Below are positions 12,522 to 25,684 of a stretch of DNA of 64,000 bases, one piece after another. This DNA comes from Saxidomus purpurata. Lineage: Eukaryota > Mollusca > Bivalvia > Venerida > Veneridae. A program made the position numbers and the translations under genes. The first letter of the stretch is position 1; each line of letters opens with the position of its first letter. The DNA lies in contig JAFMSR010000014.1 in the NCBI GenBank assembly GCA_022818135.1, positions 40,524,291-40,588,290 of the forward strand, read 5' to 3'. Below the pieces are notes generated by a model that searched no databases, was not told the origin of the DNA, and worked only from the letters and a program-made list of their open reading frames with translations.

Positions 12522-14600
12522 TGTAGTACTATATGCAGAACTGTCATATCATTTTCTAGTCCATGCCATGGTGGTTTGTCCGTCATCCATCTGTCTGTCA
12601 GTGCCTAAAAAGAGCGGGTTAAATGGCTATGTCAACAATAGGTGACAGTAAATTGTCTTTCGTGTGTCATGTGTGGCTTAATATCAACAACAGTCTTGAA
12701 ACTTCATAGGATGATTGGTCTTACTGAGTTGATGATCCCTACTGAGTTTGGGGTCAGGTCACTGTGATTTTGTTAGCTTCTCCGTGATAACTTTGCAAAA
12801 GATTTTCACAAAACACAGTCCAGTTAGACCAGTGGAGAGATACTGGTCCTTTAGGACCTCTTGTTATAGAATTGTTAACCTTTCAACAACAAAACAGGTT
12901 GAGTAATGGAGCCTGCTGTCACTAGATAGCTGTTTTTGATATACATGTAAATATGCAAAGTACTACATTTATTTGTTGTTAGTTTTTATTAAGTGCTGGT
13001 CATAATATAGAATAATAAATTATTTCTGCCATCACAATGTTTCTTCTTAGCTCAACTGAGCACATAGTGTTCAAAGGTAAGCTGTTGTGATCCACCCAAT
13101 GTCTGTCATCTGTCTGTTGCTCTTCGTCTGTCAACACTTGTGTACACTATAGAGGTAATATTTTAAGCTCGATCATCATGAAAATTGGTTAAAATGATGT
13201 CTTGATGATCTCTAGGCCAAGTTTGAAACTGGGTCATGTTGGATAAAAATTAGGTCATCAGTTAAAATCACAGAAAACCTTTGTGAACACCCTAGAATCT
13301 ACATTTACTACCAATTATCTTGAAAGTTGGGCAGAATGTATGTTTTGATTACCTCTTGGAAAAGTTGAAACTGGGTCATGTGGGTTCAAAAACTAAGTTG
13401 ACCTGGTCAAATGATAGAAAAATCTTGTGAACAATATAGAGTCCACATTTATCACTAATCATCATCAAAATTTGTCAGAATGTTTGTTTTGGTGATGTTC
13501 AAGTCTGGTTCCAAACCGAGTCATGTTTGGTAAAAACTATGTCACCAAATCAAACCAAAAAAAAAATCTTGTAATACTCTAGAAACCATATTTTATACCT
13601 AATCATCTTAAAAATTAGTCAATTTTTCCCCATTATTAATAGATTCTAGTCTAGTAAGTACAAATGTACAAAACCATGGCACATGGAAAAATTAGGTCAC
13701 CAGGTCAAATCAGAAAAACCATGTAAACACTTTTAGCCATATATTGTAACCATTGATGATTTATTTTTAAAATTGGTCAGAATGTTTGTCTTCATGAAAC
13801 TCTAGGTAAAGTTTTAAACTGGGTCATGTGCCGTCGAAAACTTGCTCACCGGGTCAAAAAAGCAAAACTTTGTGAACACTATTTGCCACATTTTGCACAT
13901 AAATCAACCAATATCTGTGTTGATAAATTCTAGATCAGGTTGAAATTGGGTCACATGAAGTCAAAAACTAGGTCACTAAGGCAAAATAAAAAAAAACTTG
14001 TGGTCGAAAACGAAGACACAAGGTCAGATCATGAAAAACATTTTGGTGTCTCAAGAGTCCACATTTAACACCCAGTCATCTTGAAAATTGGTCAGAATGT
14101 TTGTCTTGAAGAACTCTATGTCAAGATCAAAACATGGGTTGAAAACTTTGGTCTCTAGGTATGTGAATCTTGAGTTTTTGACCTACTTTTTGTTTTTGAA
14201 TCTACAGTAATGAAATTTGGACTGAATGTACAGTTCTGCAAGCAGATATTAAATTGTCCTTTGTTGATCTTGAACATGACCTTTTGACCTACTTTCTTGT
14301 CTTGGCAACTTTGTGGAAGAGTTGGTCAACTCCATTGCTGTTAATTTTTAAGACCATGCTTCTATGAATGTAAAGGTTGGTTAGCATTGCACTAGAACAT
14401 CAAAGGCCATGGTCATGCTGACCCTGTGTCAACCTAGGCCTAGAGTATACAGTCTGGGTAAGGATGTTGATCATGGCAATTCTTGTTTTGGGTCAAAGGT
14501 CATGATGATCTTGAATAGTAAGAAGTATCTTTAAAGAAAGATACAGCAGTAGTAGCCAATGTGTTCTTCAGTAATGTAAGTACATATTTCTTATGTGTAT
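12522..14600. repeat. Old diverged tandem and dispersed repeats, no gene
   Basis: From about 13050 the sequence cycles through phrases such as AAAATTGGTCAGAATGTTTG, AACTGGGTCATGTG and AAACTAGGTCAC roughly every 130-150 bp. This is the same theme as the cleaner array at 15040-16850 but much decayed. No coding potential was recognised. Confidence 0.7.
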
Positions 14601-14618
14601 TGCTTTCTACCATTTTTA

Positions 14619-14890
14619 GCTCACTTGGCACCAAGTGCAAGAATGAGCTATTAAGACTACTTGTATGTGGTCCGCCCATCGACCATTTCCTTCAAACGAC
14701 ATCTCTGAAACCCTTGGATCAATGTTTATGAAACTTGGCAGGGATGTTCCTAGCATGAAGCTTTATCAAAGATGTTCAAAGAATTCTATTCCATGTATAA
14801 CTCTGGTTGCTATGGCAGTAAATAGGACAAACTTGAAAATTCTTCTATGGAATTACAAGGCCTAGGGCTGTAGCATGTAGCATTGTCAAG
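14619..14890 (+). repeat. AGCTCAC-type dispersed repeat
   Basis: It begins TAGCTCACTTGGCACCAAGTG and continues with TGAAACTTGGCAGGGATGTTCC. A second, similar copy lies at 49498-49850. The open frame inside it (14665-14865) is not a gene. Confidence 0.7.
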
Positions 14891-14985
14891 TGGTCTCCAC
14901 CAAGACTGCTCAAATCATGAACCCCAGGTTTAAATTTACCCTGCCTGGGGTCACTTGATTTTACACTCACTTACATAGGATTTTT

Positions 14986-16895
14986 AGCTCACCTGAGCTG
15001 GCTCAGGGTGAGCAATTAGGATCGATGAATGTCTGTCGTCCTTCCACACTTAGTTCGTTAACACTCTAGTGGTCACATTTTACCTCAATTGTCACGAAAC
15101 TTGGTCAGGATGTTTGTCCCAGTAATTACTCGGACGAGTTCGAATATGGGTCATCTCGGATGAAAAACTAGGTCACATGACCCAAAAATAGAAAAATCTT
15201 GTTAAGGCTCTAGAGGCTACTGTTTCAGTCCAAATATCCAGGCAATTTGTCAGAAAGGTTGTTTGGTTGATTTCTAGCTCAAGTTTTAATATGGGTCACC
15301 TGGGGTCAAAAACTAGGTCACACAGCCCAAATATGGAAAAACCTTGTTAACACTCTAGAGGTAACATTTTCAGCCCAAATATCCTGGAAATTTGTCAGAA
15401 AGGTTGTTTCGATGGTTTCTAGCCCAAGTTCGAATATGGGTCATCTGGGATCAAAAAATAGGTCACAGAGCCCAAATATGGAAAAACCTTGTTAACACTC
15501 TAGATGTTACATTTTCAGCCCAGATATCCTTGAAATATGTCAGAAAGGTTGTTTCGATGATTTCTAGCTCAGGTTCGAATATGGGTCATCTGGGGTCAAA
15601 AACTAGGTCACACAGCCTGAATATGGAAAAACCTTGTTAACACTCTAGAGGTAACATTTTCAGCCCAAATATCCTGGAAATTTGTCAGAAAGGTTGTTTC
15701 GATGATTTCTAGCCCAAGTTTGAAAAAGGTCAAAAACTAGGTCACAGAGCCCAAATATGGAAAAACCTTGTTAACACTCTAGATGTTACATTTTCAGCCC
15801 AGATATCCTTGAAATTTGTCAGAAAGGTTGTTTCGATGATTTCTAGCTCAAGTTCGAATATGGGTCATCTGGAGTCAAAAACTAGGTCACTACACTCTAG
15901 TGGTCACATTTTTGCCTCAATTGTCACGAAACTTGGTCAGGATGTTTGTCCCAGTAATTACTCGGACGAGTTCGAATATGGGTCATCTCGGATGAAAAAC
16001 TAGGTCACATGACCCAAAAATAGAAAAATCTTGTTAAGGCTCTAGAGGCTACTTTTTCAGTCCAAATATCCTGGCAATTTGTCAGAAGGGTTGTTTGGTT
16101 GAATTCTAGCTCAAGTTTTAATATGGGTCACCTGGGGTCAAAAACTAGGTCACACAGCCCAAATATGGAAAAACCTTGTTAACACTCTAGAGGTAACATT
16201 TTCAGCCCAAATATCCTGGAAATTTGTCAGAAAGGTTGTTTCGATGGTTTCTAGCCCAAGTTCGAATATGGGTCATCTGGGATCAAAAAATAGGTCACAG
16301 AGCCCAAATATGGAAAAACCTTGTTAACACTCTAGATGTTACATTTTCAGCCCAGATATCCTTGAAATATGTCAGAAAGGTTGTTTCGATGATTTCTAGC
16401 TCAGGTTCGAATATGGGTCATCTGGGGTCAAAAACTAGGTCACACAGCCCAAATATGGAAAAACCTTGTTAACACTCTAGAGGTAACCTTTTCAGCCCAA
16501 ATATCCTGGAAATTTGTCGGAAAGGTTGTTTTGATGATTTCTAGCTCAAGTTCGAATATGGGTCATCTGGGGTCAAAAATTAGGTCACAGAGCCCAAATG
16601 TGGAAAAACCTTGTTAACACTCTAGAGGCTACTGTTTCATTTCAAATATCCTGGCAATTTGTCAGAAAGGTTGTTTCGATGATCTGTAGCTCAAGTTTCA
16701 ATATGGGTGATCTGGGGTCAAAAACTAGGTCACAGAGCCCAAATATGGAAAAGCCTTGTTAATACTCTAGAGGTAACATTTTCAGCCCAAATATCCTGAA
16801 AATTTGTCAGAAAGGTTGTTTCGATGATTTCTAGCAACTTTGTTAAAGGCAGTTGTACTCGGGTGAGCGATTAAGGGCCATCATGGCCCTCTTGT
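14986..16895 (+). repeat. AGCTCACCTGAG...GGCCCTCTTGT repeat block containing a 145-bp tandem array
   Basis: The block opens with TAGCTCACCTGAGCTGG and closes with GGTGAGCGATTAAGGGCC followed by TGGCCCTCTTGT. Between about 15040 and 16850 it holds about twelve units of 145 bp; for example GTTGTTTCGATG starts at 15403 and again at 15548. Each unit carries GGGTCA TCTG GGGTCA AAAACT AGGTCA. About 650 bp beginning at 15061 recurs nearly identically at 15892, an offset of 831-832 bp, so five or six units were copied as one piece recently. The open frames here are by-products of the periodicity. Confidence 0.85.
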
Positions 16896-19891
16896 TTATA
16901 ATCTGTCTGAAACAACATGGCATAAAACTTAGAAATTTGGCAGGAAGCATTGCCTTGTTGACCTCTGCCAAGATTGCTCAAATCATGACATTGATGCTGC
17001 CTAGGGATACTGATTTAACAGGACTTCTTTGAAAATCATCTTCTCTGAAACCACGTGGCCTAGAGTATAGGTATTTGGTATGTAGCATTGTCTAGTGAAC
17101 CTCTATCAAGAGTGCTCAAATTATGACCCCTGTGTCAAAATTGAGTCACTTGATTTCACATAGGCTTCTATAAAGAAAACTTTAAAAAAATCTTCTTGCC
17201 TTAAACAACAAGGCTCAGAGCTTTAAAATTTGGATTATACTGGACCTCTTCGAATGTTGTTCAAATCAGGATTACAAGGTCATAATTGACCCTTCCTGTG
17301 ATGTGATTGTTGACTTTGAATTAAAGCCTGTGGTAGCCGGGTGAGCGATATTGGCCCTCTTGTTATATTTCCCACGGGCACAGTATTCACTAACAACTTA
17401 CCCTCCCATTTGCAGAAAATTAGACAATTTGTAGTCCCCTGTGACAAGAAAGTTGTTGTACTTACATGGATAGAATCCACGGACAGAGTTTTATCATTTG
17501 GAGAATACAGGTTGACAACATCCATCACCTTGTTGCGCAGTCTAAGGCTCAAAACCTAGTATTTGGAGTTCTTAGGGTCTCACGCATACGAGCCACAGTG
17601 CATTCCACAGAGATCAGTTAATTACGTCTCACACATATAGACAGTAGGTACATATTGATTTTATGCTCCGTCAGTCTGTCTGTCATAAAAGTTGACCGAA
17701 CATCTCATACACGCCGGGATGGATGTTATTGAAACTTAGAACAAATGTTAACTATAAAGTGTAGTGGTACATTTCGTCGGGATTTTCCGCTCAATAATTT
17801 TTGTATGAGTTCTGTGAATTTGAAGACGTTTGGTGTACTTGGATGACATCCTGATATTAGGTAAAACCTTTTCCACACTTCTATAAAACCTCTTACGGGA
17901 TATTCATGAAACTTTGCCTTGTATGAAGTCTAGTTGTGTGTAATATTATTTTGGGTCGTAAGCTCAAAGGTCAAAATCATAGGGATCTATGAACAGAAAA
18001 TCAAGATCATAGGGATGGGAGAAATGCACTTTTGCATGAAAACAATCTCTAGTTGTAAATTAAATTTATCTTAATTATGTGTTGGCAATTGTAACTTTAA
18101 TTTATTTTGTTTAGTTTCAAAGTCTTTACGTTTTATTTTTAGTTCTGTAGTATTTGTGTCGGTTTGCATGTATATTTACATTCAATAATTACTCACTATA
18201 CGTAGAATTGCACTGTATAACTGAGGTAGATTTGAAATCAGGATCTCGGTAGTGAATGTTGCCATTTTAAATAGTAAATTGACTTGCCATACTTTTAACC
18301 CACAGTGTACAATTCCTATCAGGTGCTAAATGACCGCCACCCTATATGTAAACAGTAGGTGCAGTCTGGTACCCAGCGTGATATGGCCAGATTTCTGATC
18401 TGAGCCCATAATTTAACTTGATTGAAATATCGTGACCATATATGTGTTTGGTATGCTGAAGAATTACTACAGTGCAGAAGGTTTTATCAAAGAAAAGCCT
18501 AAATCCTGATGTGAGTATCATACTTTTAAAACTTGCCCTGCTTTGATGATATACATAGATACACATTGAGATGTTAAAATGTATCGAAGAACTCAATGTC
18601 ATACACATTCCTTTTTTATATGATTTGGAATACTCAAGAAATTAAGTACTGGAGCATACTAACAAACATTGTTGTATGACTTTTTGTGACAAATCAAGGG
18701 CCCGTAACTGTGGACATATTAGTTCAACCCAAAACGAAATTGGTCGATATTATGTGGCTATATAATATTTTAAGGCTTGGTTATGAAGCGTCCAGAACTT
18801 ATTATAGTGTTTACAGACTCAGAAATTGAAAAATGTATGACTCTTTATAGCAGATTTATTCCCATTGAATATAGAGATTATCCGTGAAAATATCTTAGCT
18901 ATTCTAGTCAAAAACAGAAAAATCACACTTTCTGTTATTTAAATCGTAATTTCCATCTGTCAAGAAGAGAAATAACTCAGTAAAACGTTTTATTTTACAG
19001 ATATTTTAAGCATCATTCTTGGATTAACTTAATATGACCATTTTGAAGAACAATGTAACTTTACGTAGGTTTCAAGAGACATTGAATTTATATCTAGACT
19101 CTGTTTTCAATTCGACTACCTATTTTCAAAAAAATATTTTCAGTTCTGCTAATAACTGATTAAATATTCACAAATAAGAATAAAATTGTATACATGTATA
19201 GCAATTTATAACATCCATGTTTAGCCACCAAAATATGTTTTAAATTGTAGTTAAAATTAATTAAGGTATGTATATATGCAGTTTAGAGTTTAATTTATCG
19301 TTGGTACCGATATTCCATATGACCAACGCCCCCAGAAGAGTTCAGTTATTTTAGGTTTCGAGGGATATTGCAAGAAACAGAACGCGTCTAGTTCCAGAGA
19401 CACCCCTGAACGGTTCTTTATCATGCCCGATGTACAGCAACCATACACTGGACCTCGGTTTTAGGTCTCATCGGAAAGACCATAAGTTATGTTAGTAGAG
19501 AAGCGAGTAACAAGTCTTCTTCTTCTCTGGTGATGGCTGACAGTCAATAATGAACTATTATGGCCATGCGTGAGGGGTTTAAAAAGGTGTTCTACCCTGG
19601 GCCTTCCCAGTCGCGAGATCTGTCCACCAAGGACACTGGTAGTGTGATAGTGCAAAAAAGATAACGTATCTTACACCTTAAAAAAAGCCTTTAATTACAC
19701 TACGTTTATGTATCTCTGCAGAATAAGAGGTTAGTAAACAGTAGGGTTAAAAACAGAATTCCAGGGTGTTAAACTAATAGACCACTGATCCGCTCATTAA
19801 TTAAGGTACGGGTTTGTCTGTATTTAATACGTTTAGTGTCTGCTCAACCATCAAGGTGCATAACTCTAACGGTCTAGGACGAAATGTCAAC
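16896..19891. other. Intergenic, partly repeat-derived, no gene recognised
   Basis: A repeat end resembling GTGAGCGATATTGGCCCTCTTGTT lies at about 17341-17365. Overlapping open frames at 17280-17559 on both strands have no recognisable domain. The rest, up to the HIG1 gene, shows nothing I can name. Confidence 0.55.
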
Positions 19892-21335
19892 ATGGAAAAA
19901 AATAATTCATCGTTGGTAAAGAAAGAGGAGCTGTTGTATTTACCACCAAATTATGCTGCCAAAGAAAAGGGTCGACAAATCGTGCGGGAGAATGGGGTTT
20001 TCAAACAATTTGGAAGGGTTGTTTGGTCTCCATTTAAAGAGAATCCTTTCCCATTTATAGGTAAAGAAGTCATTTCGTCCCAACAACGTTTCACCCCATG
20101 TCATTTATTCACCGAACCAAAGAAAAAAACATTTATTTTGTCATCTATTTCATTTAACATGTTTAAATTATACATGCATATTATTGTAGTTCTTTACAAC
20201 TAATTTTCCAGGGTGGTACAGTCTGGCCACACACTTTTTCATATGGCAACAACTGAGGTTTATAATGTTTTGCTGTTTGGTTTGAATGGGCATGATGTGC
20301 ATTTCAATGATAAGGACAGCTTCAATTTTTCTGATAGTTCTTTGATCACTACTTCATGCATGGACAGAACACTTAAGGTGTGTCATGCACCACACTCAGC
20401 TACATCGAGGGTAGAGATCACACTTAGGGTTTCAAACTTGAATGTATGGTGGCATGTACTTCATGCCAGGACTGTAACTTCAGCATGCATTGACTGTTTT
20501 GAAATAACTTCACACAGTTGTTCATACCCAAAGGGTGTGTCATGTGCTTCAACAGTGGGGCTTCCTTGAAGGTCAAGGTCACATCAGACTTATGGCTCAA
20601 ACCTGCAAGACAGGGCTATATACCAAGTTTAGGTGTCCAGGTTGTAACTTTGACATGCCAGGACAGATTTTGAAATTACTTCTCCCAGGTTTTGTCCATA
20701 CAACAGGAGTTTGTCATGCACAGTACCAAGGGGCAATCTTTAAGGTCAAGGTCACATGTGGGACTCAAACTTGTAATAGGAGTTATGTTTTTTTATTTTG
20801 TGACTGGGCTGTAAGTTATACATGCATAATTTTTAAATAACTTGTCACATTCTTTGCCCATACCTTGCCTGCTAAAGGTCACATGTCAGGGTCAAATGTT
20901 TTTTTCATGCTGTCAAAGGTCAAGGTCACTTGGGATCAAAGGTCATGACATTTTATCTTCAAAACTCCTTTAGGCTTTTCATAGAACTTTGCGCATGTAT
21001 TAATTAATCTCATCCCATCATATCCAGCTGATATGTCTTAACATTGCAAGGGATTAAAGAAAAACGTAATTTGCTCTTGTTGTAGATATTGCTTTTCATA
21101 TAATTATACACTTTCATGTTTTTCAGGTGTTGCTCTGGTGCTTGGAGCATTAGGCCGTAGTTTTTACTTTGAGATGAAAGGACAACGGGAAAGGGCATTT
21201 GCTATGTTGCAGTATAAGAGTGCATTTGCGGTATTCACGGTTCTGGCATGTGGCGGTGGATTATTATATAGAGACTACAAAGCAAGCAAACTTGAGGAAG
21301 AATCGGAAAAACAAAACTCAGAGAATTCAAAATAG
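19892..21335 (+). CDS. HIG1 domain-containing protein, mitochondrial inner membrane (HIGD1/HIGD2-like)
   Basis: Two exons, 19892-20060 and 21127-21335, join in phase 1 (ATAG|GTAAAG donor, TTTTTCAG acceptor) into a 125-residue protein. The N-terminal half is soluble and basic (KKEELLYLPPNYAAKEKG). Then comes ENPFPFIG, which matches the N-P-x-x-P-x-G entry to HIG1 helix 1. Helix 1 (VALVLGALG), a loop with KGQRERAF, and helix 2 (SAFAVFTVLACGGGLLY) follow, and the protein ends in a charged tail rich in Glu, Lys and Ser. HIG1 proteins are two-helix membrane proteins that assist respiratory complex III/IV assembly or supercomplex stability. Family members are usually near 90-110 residues, so this one is slightly long. 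The start is the first ATG in the frame; upstream extension would need non-ATG codons. Subtype 1 or 2 cannot be fixed by eye. Confidence 0.75.
20340..20960. repeat. Diverged repeats in the HIG1-gene intron
   Basis: Phrases such as TGTCATGCAC and GGTCAAGGTCACAT recur about every 180 bp. It belongs to the broad family of mollusc-like repeats with AAGGTCA motifs. The overlapping open frames are not coding. Confidence 0.55.
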
Positions 21336-21825
21336 TGGTGCCGAATTTTGTATAGTTATGTTATTGATAACAATTTTTACACATGTCAGAGAAGGAAACT
21401 TTTGAATGAAATCAGTTTCAGCAGTTTACAATGTGCTTTCTTTATAAATTACATGTGCATTGGATAATAGTGTGATAAACATTGCTACAATCATGTTACT
21501 ATGCTGCTGATGAATATTCTCCGAAAACAGAACCTAGTCATAGGGTTGTAAGACGCCAGAAGTTTGTGGGAGATAATCAGTTTCCAGTATAATATACAAA
21601 TGTATGTCAATTGATTGACTAATATTGGCAATATTATTTCTGGCACGAATGAAGTCCCAGGATAGAAGTTATGACCGGACAAAGTCCTTAGACACTATAT
21701 GTTTGCAATTTGTTGATACATGCCCCTGTACTATCTTACAGGTTTGTTTCTGGTTTAAGGCCAGTTTCAAATGGATTTCAGTTATTATTATAGGTAGGCA
21801 ATCTACCTAACTGTTGTTCTTGGGA

Positions 21826-21975
21826 AGGCCAAGTACTAGCAAGCGCTACAACCCTATCTTTTGTAAGAAACTGCCAACTTTCTGACACAGCTCAAACCTA
21901 TGACCGTCAATCATTTAGAGGTTGCAGTGTTTCAAGTCAATGAGTCTAACCACTCCACTATGGAGATGGACTGTT
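21826..21975 (-). mobile_element. tRNA-derived SINE fragment (family 2)
   Basis: The segment contains AAACTGCCAACTTTCTGACAC and ACAGCTCAAACCTATGACC (a degraded B box on the minus strand) and TCTAACCACTCCACTATGG (an A-box side). A second copy with the same order lies at 47870-48040. Confidence 0.5.
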
Positions 21976-22145
21976 ATCCTACAGAAGCTTGTTCTTGAAA
22001 AAAAATGTAACGCTCCTCTTTTAAGGCTGATAAATTTCATACATGTATAATAATGGTGAAAATCCTACCAGAGGATGTACTTGTATTCATTAACCAATGT
22101 GAAACCATATCATACTGATGTTCTAGTTTAGTTTATACAAATTTA

Positions 22146-22322
22146 TTTTAGCTCGATTGTGAAGAAAGCTTTTAGCTTATCGAGTCACTCTCGAGTTCGC
22201 TTCCTGGAAAAACCAGTACTGGTGTCGTATTAGGAGGTATGGTTGTGACCTTGGTGGGGCTCGAACCCGCAACCTCCAGGATGAGCGGCAGACACCTATA
22301 CCTCTACACCACCGATGTTCTA
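22146..22322 (-). mobile_element. tRNA-derived SINE (family 3)
   Basis: On the minus strand it reads GGTGGTGTAGAGGTATAGG then GGTTGCGGGTTCGAGCCCC, which are Pol III A- and B-box-like blocks of a tRNA head. The body follows with CCTCCTAATACGACACCAG and an AGCTAAAATAAAT-type 3' end. A partial copy on the plus strand lies at 55775-55885. Confidence 0.65.
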
Positions 22323-22909
22323 ATCATTTATGTTAAAGCTGCTCGTCAACAGTTTCCGGTGAAAAAATCAATTTCTCAAAAATGATATAATACTAAAACT
22401 TAATATGTAAAAGTAATGGCTAGAATGAACAACTTAAGTAAACATCTATAGGTAGCGATTTGCAAAAATCCATTGAAAATGTTGGTGTGTTTGGTTTAAC
22501 GGCACCGCTACACTTTATGGTTATATCGGGATTTTTGAAAGTGTTCATCAAAATCTGGAACGAGCAGCTGCAATTCATTTTATTTGGACAGTATACAAAT
22601 TGTATTTCAACCAGTAAAGTCAGTGATTTGTACTGTTCACAGTTCCAGGTTTGGTGACTTGCATGCATTATTTGAAATTGTATATTTCCCTGGAACTTTT
22701 GAAGCGCACCTTCTAATTTCAATTTCTCAGGGAGCCCCGAGCTGTAGTAATAACTATTGTGAAGTCAAGGTTATATATTTTTATGCCCCACTTCGAAGAA
22801 GAAGGGGTACATTACCTTGTACATGTCCCCATTCAAGTTCTCTGTTGCTCACGTTTGATTTGTATTGCCTCACAAAGCAAGCAGTATGTTCATTTGTTTA
22901 ATAACTTTC

Positions 22910-22915
22910 AATAAA
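22910..22915 (+). terminator. Possible poly(A) signal
   Basis: AATAAA occurs here and again about 12 bp later, roughly 1.6 kb after the HIG1-protein stop. It could serve that gene only with a long 3' UTR that runs through the SINE. Confidence 0.2.
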
Positions 22916-23104
22916 GTTTTAATAAAGTTTCAAACTTTTGATTTTTTAAGTCTTATTTTTTTATTTTACACAACTAGGGCAGTCTCAAAGAGAGATTGAA
23001 TAAGCAGTCTGAATCCTTATCAGGCCTAATTTCTGCATCTGTCCCTGTTTCATTTCACACAGCAACATTCATTGTTCACAGACGTGCTCGCTTAAACTTA
23101 CTGC

Positions 23105-23225
23105 CTTAAAAGTGAACAGCGCAGATCATGATCAGAGTGCATGCATGAACAGGCTGATCATGATCTACACTTAAGACAGGCAGAATCTTCTGCTCCCAAC
23201 AGAGTGAGTCAAGCCCAAGCAGCAT
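23105..23225. repeat. AGATCATGATCAG dispersed repeat with internal inverted copy
   Basis: GCGCAGATCATGATCAGAG is followed 30 bp later by CAGGCTGATCATGATCTAC, so the two ATCATGAT cores face each other. It matches about 48560-48660. Confidence 0.5.
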
Positions 23226-25190
23226 ACATGTACTTTCAGTATGGTAAGCATTTCTCGGTAAACTAGGTGGATGTAAGTTATACAAATGCTTACGTCTGTG
23301 AAGAAATGAGTTTGATATATCTACCAGTATTATTGTTAATAAAATAGTAAAATGTCAATTAATGCTACTATTTCAAAGCAGTTGATTTTGTTCAGGGGAT
23401 GACGGTCACTGTCCCTGATTAATTGCAGCTCTGCCTCTCTGGATATCCCTGCTGTAATCTAGCTGTTCTAGGCTAACAAAATTGTACTTTCTAGGCAACA
23501 ACAACAACTGGCTGGATCTCATATATTATGAATCTTCACTACTAATAATAGATGCATGTAATGTTTTGTGGATATGTTAGTTAGATGATATTTCTACAAA
23601 GTTATGGCCCTTTGAAAATTGCCACATGAATTATCTACAGTGCCATCTAAGCGTAGATATATTCTGGCCGTTATACCGTGTCCATGTTTGATTAAATCTG
23701 CATCATAAAATTAATGTTAAGAGCGTGAAAAAATGCCCCCAAATATTGCAGATAATAGACAGACATCCAGCGGTCACTTCATGTACTTTAAGTATGATAG
23801 CACACATAAAACATACTACACTGTTGTAATCCTGCAACAAGAACAGAACAGAGCAGAACAGAGCAATAACTTTATTTGAAAGCATGTATATGCACATCTT
23901 CACAAAAAACAACAACAAAATAACAATACTTGTAAACAATTGGGCCAAGGAAATAGTTAATAATCAATTTCGGTCATATTCAAATTTAATGGAACAATTT
24001 ACCAATATGAAATATTACAGAAACAGGTTATGTTACATGTTTCATGTACAGTACCACACAGCACTATTTTTTCTAATATAAATAACGTAACCTTTTTTCA
24101 TCCAGGTACAGTAACTTTTGTATAAACACAAATCATTAAATTTTGTCAATAAAAGATTAGTCGTACATACAACTGTTTTCATGTCCATTGAATGAAAGAT
24201 TATGTCAGATGAATGGTCCACTTTGAGACATGATTGTCTCCACACAGCCAGAAATAGTGAGGTTTTAGATGTCTAAATATTCATCGAGAACTGGAGGTTA
24301 CACATTAAGTCAGTTAAAGTAGAGATGTCTCCCGAGTTACACATAGAAAGTTACTTTCTTTCTACAAATTTTGCAGGATTTTTCAAAGAAAAAGTATGGT
24401 AATTCCACAGGATGAAATTGTGGAAGAAAATCAAAATTTCACTTCCATAACTGACAAAATTATGCTGATGGGTTTGGTAAAATTGAGATGTTATTTTCTT
24501 TCTTAGGTAGTGTCTGGGAATTTTTATATCACAAAAATAAGTTGAAGCGGAAAATACATGTTATCTATGTGGCTGGTTACACTTAACTGTTCATAAAGAG
24601 AGTAATTCTTTTTTTTCTTAGGGCTGACCACACGTTTCTACAGCATTTCAGTTATTAACTGACGGGCAGTAATTTGTAAATAGAGCAGTGTTTCAAGAGT
24701 GGTTACAACATTAAAAAGCTAGTTAAAAGACACTTATCAACAAACAACAAATTGAGTGCCACCGTGTGGGTGCAGACGCTTTTGAGTAATGTCTGTGGAT
24801 GTTGTTCGAAATAAAAAAAATAATTCTTAATTCAATGGAATTCTTTGAGCAAATATTGATGGAGGACCATCTACATGTACATGTATTAAAGGAATATAAT
24901 CATAAATATTATTGAAATCCAACGAGTGGTTTGGGAGATTTTTGAAGCAAAATGATGATGACAGATGCACAACAACGAACATAGGGCTATCACAATAGCT
25001 CAGCATAATGCACTTTATCATGAGCTTACAGAGGAGTACCACAATGGCTAACAAAAGTGTATCCATGGACGGAAAATGTTGCAAATACTGATTTATAGAA
25101 TGGTTTACTGAGCAGAGTTTCTTCAAAACACATACAAACTGTTTTACTCTTAATAGTCTGGTCATATTAAGCATACCAAATTTGAGCATC
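23226..25190. other. Intergenic, no gene recognised
   Basis: AT-rich, with a short degenerate GAACAGAGCA repeat at about 23840-23870 and otherwise only short shadow frames. Confidence 0.5.
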
Positions 25191-25224
25191 ATAGGCCCAA
25201 CCATGCCTTAGTTATTGATCAGAA

Positions 25225-25625
25225 ACCATTTTACTGTCCAAGGTCACTGTGGCCTTGACCTTTGACCTACTGACCTCAAAATCTAGAAGGATCATCTACT
25301 TTAATGACCAACCTGCATAACAAGTTTGAGGTTGCTAAGCCTAACTGGTCTTAAGTTATTGATTGGCGACTGTTTTACTTGCTAACGTCACAGAGATCTT
25401 GACATTTGATCTACCAACTTAAATTAATAGAGGTCATCTACAAGTATGATGGCCAAACTGCAGACCTTCTTTGAAGGTTTCCAGTCCAATCGTTTTAGTT
25501 CTTGATTGGGAACTGTTCTACTGTTCAAGGTCACCTTGATCTTTTACCTACCATCCTAGAGTTTGGTCTACTGACCGACAGATGGACTGACCAGACAACA
25601 TTGTGCAAAGCAATATAATCCCCTC
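25225..25625 (-). repeat. TGACCTTTGACC-type repeat (related to 58250-58690)
   Basis: It contains CAAGGTCACTGTGGCC and TTGACCTTTGACCTACTGACC, then about 140-bp cycles with TTTTACT and AAGGTCACC. The same wording appears in the WD40-gene intron near 58260-58690. Confidence 0.65.
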
Positions 25626-25684
25626 TTCTTCAAAGAAGGGCATAGTTAATAACAATTACATGTACAGGTGTTTGGCAACTTTAA

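Noticed and set aside
11939..12645. Three long frames of about 200 codons across 11939-12645
   Set aside because: They are created by translating the 500-N gap.
15392..16472. Two nearly identical 82-codon frames (MSERLFRWFLAQ...)
   Set aside because: They follow the 145-bp repeat periodicity; similar frames arise in other units and there is no codon structure of a gene.
17280..17559. Overlapping frames on both strands
   Set aside because: No recognised family, and they adjoin a repeat end (GGCCCTCTTGT); could be a gene fragment but there is no support.
22260..22320. tRNA-like sequence with good B box
   Set aside because: It is the head of a SINE with a body and repeated copies, not an isolated foldable tRNA gene. 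The same holds for the other SINE heads.
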